Source: RGIG5579 sp045601445 (GTDB taxonomy: Bacteria > Bacillota > Clostridia > Oscillospirales > SIG627). Taken from it: a DNA stretch of 6,312 nt. The stretch's first letter is position 1. The number at the start of each line of letters is the position of its first letter. The notes below the pieces were generated by a model. It had not been told where the DNA came from, did not search any database, and saw only the letters and a program-made list of their open reading frames with translations. Below are positions 5,003 through 6,312 of the stretch, piece after piece. The stretch is from positions 1-6,312 of the forward strand of contig JAZRZQ010000030.1 of assembly GCA_045601445.1 (NCBI GenBank). Reading direction: 5' to 3'. A program made the translations under genes and the position numbers.

Positions 5003-6301
5003 ATGCTGGACATCAAATTTATCAAAGAAAACCCCGAGCTTGTGAAGGAGAACATCCGCAAGAAATTCAAGGAAGAGAAGCTCGGTCTCGTGGACGAGGT
5101 CATCGCGCTTTACGACGAGCGCCTTGCCGCCCTGCAGCGCGCGGAGGAGCTTCGCGCCAACCGCAACAAGATCTCCAAGCAGATCGGCGTTTTGATGGGG
5201 AAGGGCGAGCGCGAGGAAGCCGAGAAGATCAAGAAGCTGGTAAACGATCAGGCGGCCGAATTGAAGGCACTCGAGGAGAAGGAAACGGCGCTTTCCGCCG
5301 AGCTGAAGGAAAAGATGATGAAGATCCCGAACATCATTGATCCTTCCGTGCCGATCGGCAAGAGTGACGAGGAAAACGTCGAGGTGGAGCAGTTCGGCGC
5401 GCAGACGAAGGTCGATTTCGAGATCCCCTTCCACACCGACATTATGGCGCATTTTAACGGCATTGATAAGGAAGCGGCCGGCAGAGTGGCGGGCGAGGGT
5501 TTTTATTATCTGATGGGCGACATCGCGCGCTTGCACAGCGCCGTCACCGCCTACGCGCGCGACTTTATGATCGACAAGGGCTTTACCTATTATATTCCGC
5601 CGTTTATGATCCGCTCCGAGGTGGTCACGGGTGTCATGAGCTTTGAGGAAATGGAAGCGATGATGTATAAGATCGAGGGAGAGGATCTCTTCCTGATCGG
5701 TACGAGCGAGCATTCGATGATCGGTAAATTCATCAATACGATGACGCCCGAGGCATCCCTTCCCTTGACGATGACCAGCTATTCGCCTTGCTTCCGTAAG
5801 GAGAAGGGCGCGCACGGCATCGAGGAGCGCGGCATTTACCGCATTCACCAGTTTGAAAAGCAGGAAATGGTCGTTATCTGTAAGCCCGAGGAGAGCATGG
5901 ATTGGTTCCACAAGATGTGGAGCTATTCGGTCGAGCTGTTCCGCAGTCTGGACATCCCCGTTCGCACGCTGGAGTGCTGCTCGGGAGATCTTGCCGATCT
6001 GAAGGTCAAGAGCTACGACGTTGAGGCTTGGAGCCCCCGTCAGGAGAAGTATTTTGAGGTTTGCTCCTGCTCGAATCTCGGTGACGCACAGGCGCGCCGT
6101 CTGGGCATTCGCGTCAAGGGCGAGGACGGCAAGAAGTATTTTGCACACACGCTCAACAATACCGTCGTGGCACCGCCGCGTATGCTGATCGCGCTGATGG
6201 AAAACAATCTCGAAATGGAAAACGGCAAGTACCGCATCCGCATCCCCGAGGCGCTTCGTCCTTATATGGGCGGCAAGGAAAAAATACTGCCTAAGAAATA
6301 A
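5003..6301 (+). CDS. serS: Seryl-tRNA synthetase
   Basis: A complete 432-residue class II synthetase that charges tRNA-Ser with serine in the cytoplasm. Residues 1-110 form the N-terminal tRNA-binding arm: MLDIKFIKENPELV, then a long charged helical hairpin around 30-105. The catalytic core includes the serine-site motif GTSEHSM (233-239), motif 2 CFRKEKGAHGIEERG (263-277) followed by IYRIHQFEKQEMV, and motif 3 NTVVAPPRMLIALMENN (386-402, Arg393). It ends with the usual RIPEALRPYMGG. TSEH and GAHG differ from the TAEVPL and GSAGRDTRG types common in bacteria, and somewhat recall eukaryotic/archaeal SerRS; the motif 3 segment is also atypical. The gene follows parB by 52 bases with no convincing promoter, terminator or T-box leader between them, so co-transcription with parAB is likely but not shown. 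The length fits the family (about 420-430). Confidence 0.95.
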   Translation: MLDIKFIKENPELVKENIRKKFKEEKLGLVDEVIALYDERLAALQRAEELRANRNKISKQIGVLMGKGEREEAEKIKKLVNDQAAELKALEEKETALSAELKEKMMKIPNIIDPSVPIGKSDEENVEVEQFGAQTKVDFEIPFHTDIMAHFNGIDKEAAGRVAGEGFYYLMGDIARLHSAVTAYARDFMIDKGFTYYIPPFMIRSEVVTGVMSFEEMEAMMYKIEGEDLFLIGTSEHSMIGKFINTMTPEASLPLTMTSYSPCFRKEKGAHGIEERGIYRIHQFEKQEMVVICKPEESMDWFHKMWSYSVELFRSLDIPVRTLECCSGDLADLKVKSYDVEAWSPRQEKYFEVCSCSNLGDAQARRLGIRVKGEDGKKYFAHTLNNTVVAPPRMLIALMENNLEMENGKYRIRIPEALRPYMGGKEKILPKK

Positions 6302-6312
6302 TTATATTTTGT

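Noticed and set aside
4952..6148. Long minus-strand open frame of 398 codons opposite serS
   Set aside because: It is antisense to a complete SerRS. The His/Leu/Arg-rich translation with no domain is typical of the reverse complement of a GC-rich gene.

Overview
The window looks like an origin-proximal core region from a moderately GC-rich member of the Clostridia, most likely an Oscillospiraceae/Ruminococcaceae-type bacterium. The basis is gene content: a DnaD-domain protein with a DnaC/DnaI-type helicase loader, a Noc-like ParB paralogue, Soj-type ParA and Spo0J-type ParB, consensus parS sites, sigma-A promoters and strong AAGGAGG-type ribosome binding sites. The species cannot be named from the sequence alone.

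Layout. On the minus strand, a two-gene operon runs leftward from a strong promoter (2050-2078): a DnaD-like primosome protein (1023-2006), then a zinc-binding AAA+ helicase loader (32-1012), with an A/T-rich perfect inverted repeat just past its stop (1-26). A divergent intergenic region (2007-2276) holds that promoter, a weaker candidate promoter for the plus-strand gene, short phased repeats and a small hairpin. On the plus strand, the noc-like gene (2277-3116) ends at a textbook intrinsic terminator (3122-3148). Its T-tract runs directly into the first of two parS sites (3148-3163 and 3183-3198). A consensus promoter (TTGACA, 17 bp, TATAAT) then drives parA (3296-4054) and parB (4054-4950), whose stop and start codons overlap. 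After only 52 bp comes serS (5003-6301), complete, with the window ending 11 bases later.

How the genes work together. ParA, ParB and the parS pair form the chromosome segregation system. The Noc-like protein is a CTP-switch paralogue that, in Bacillus, couples nucleoid position to division. The DnaD/loader pair loads the replicative helicase. Initiation and segregation are therefore organised around one divergent intergenic region. SerS is a housekeeping enzyme that may share the parAB transcript.

The window is core chromosome with no mobile element, CRISPR array, RNA gene or accessory system that I can see. The points most worth a second look are the mixed ParB/Noc DNA-recognition residues of the Noc-like protein, its very short N-terminus, the parS pair fused to a terminator, and a SerRS whose motif 2 and motif 3 look less like the usual bacterial type.
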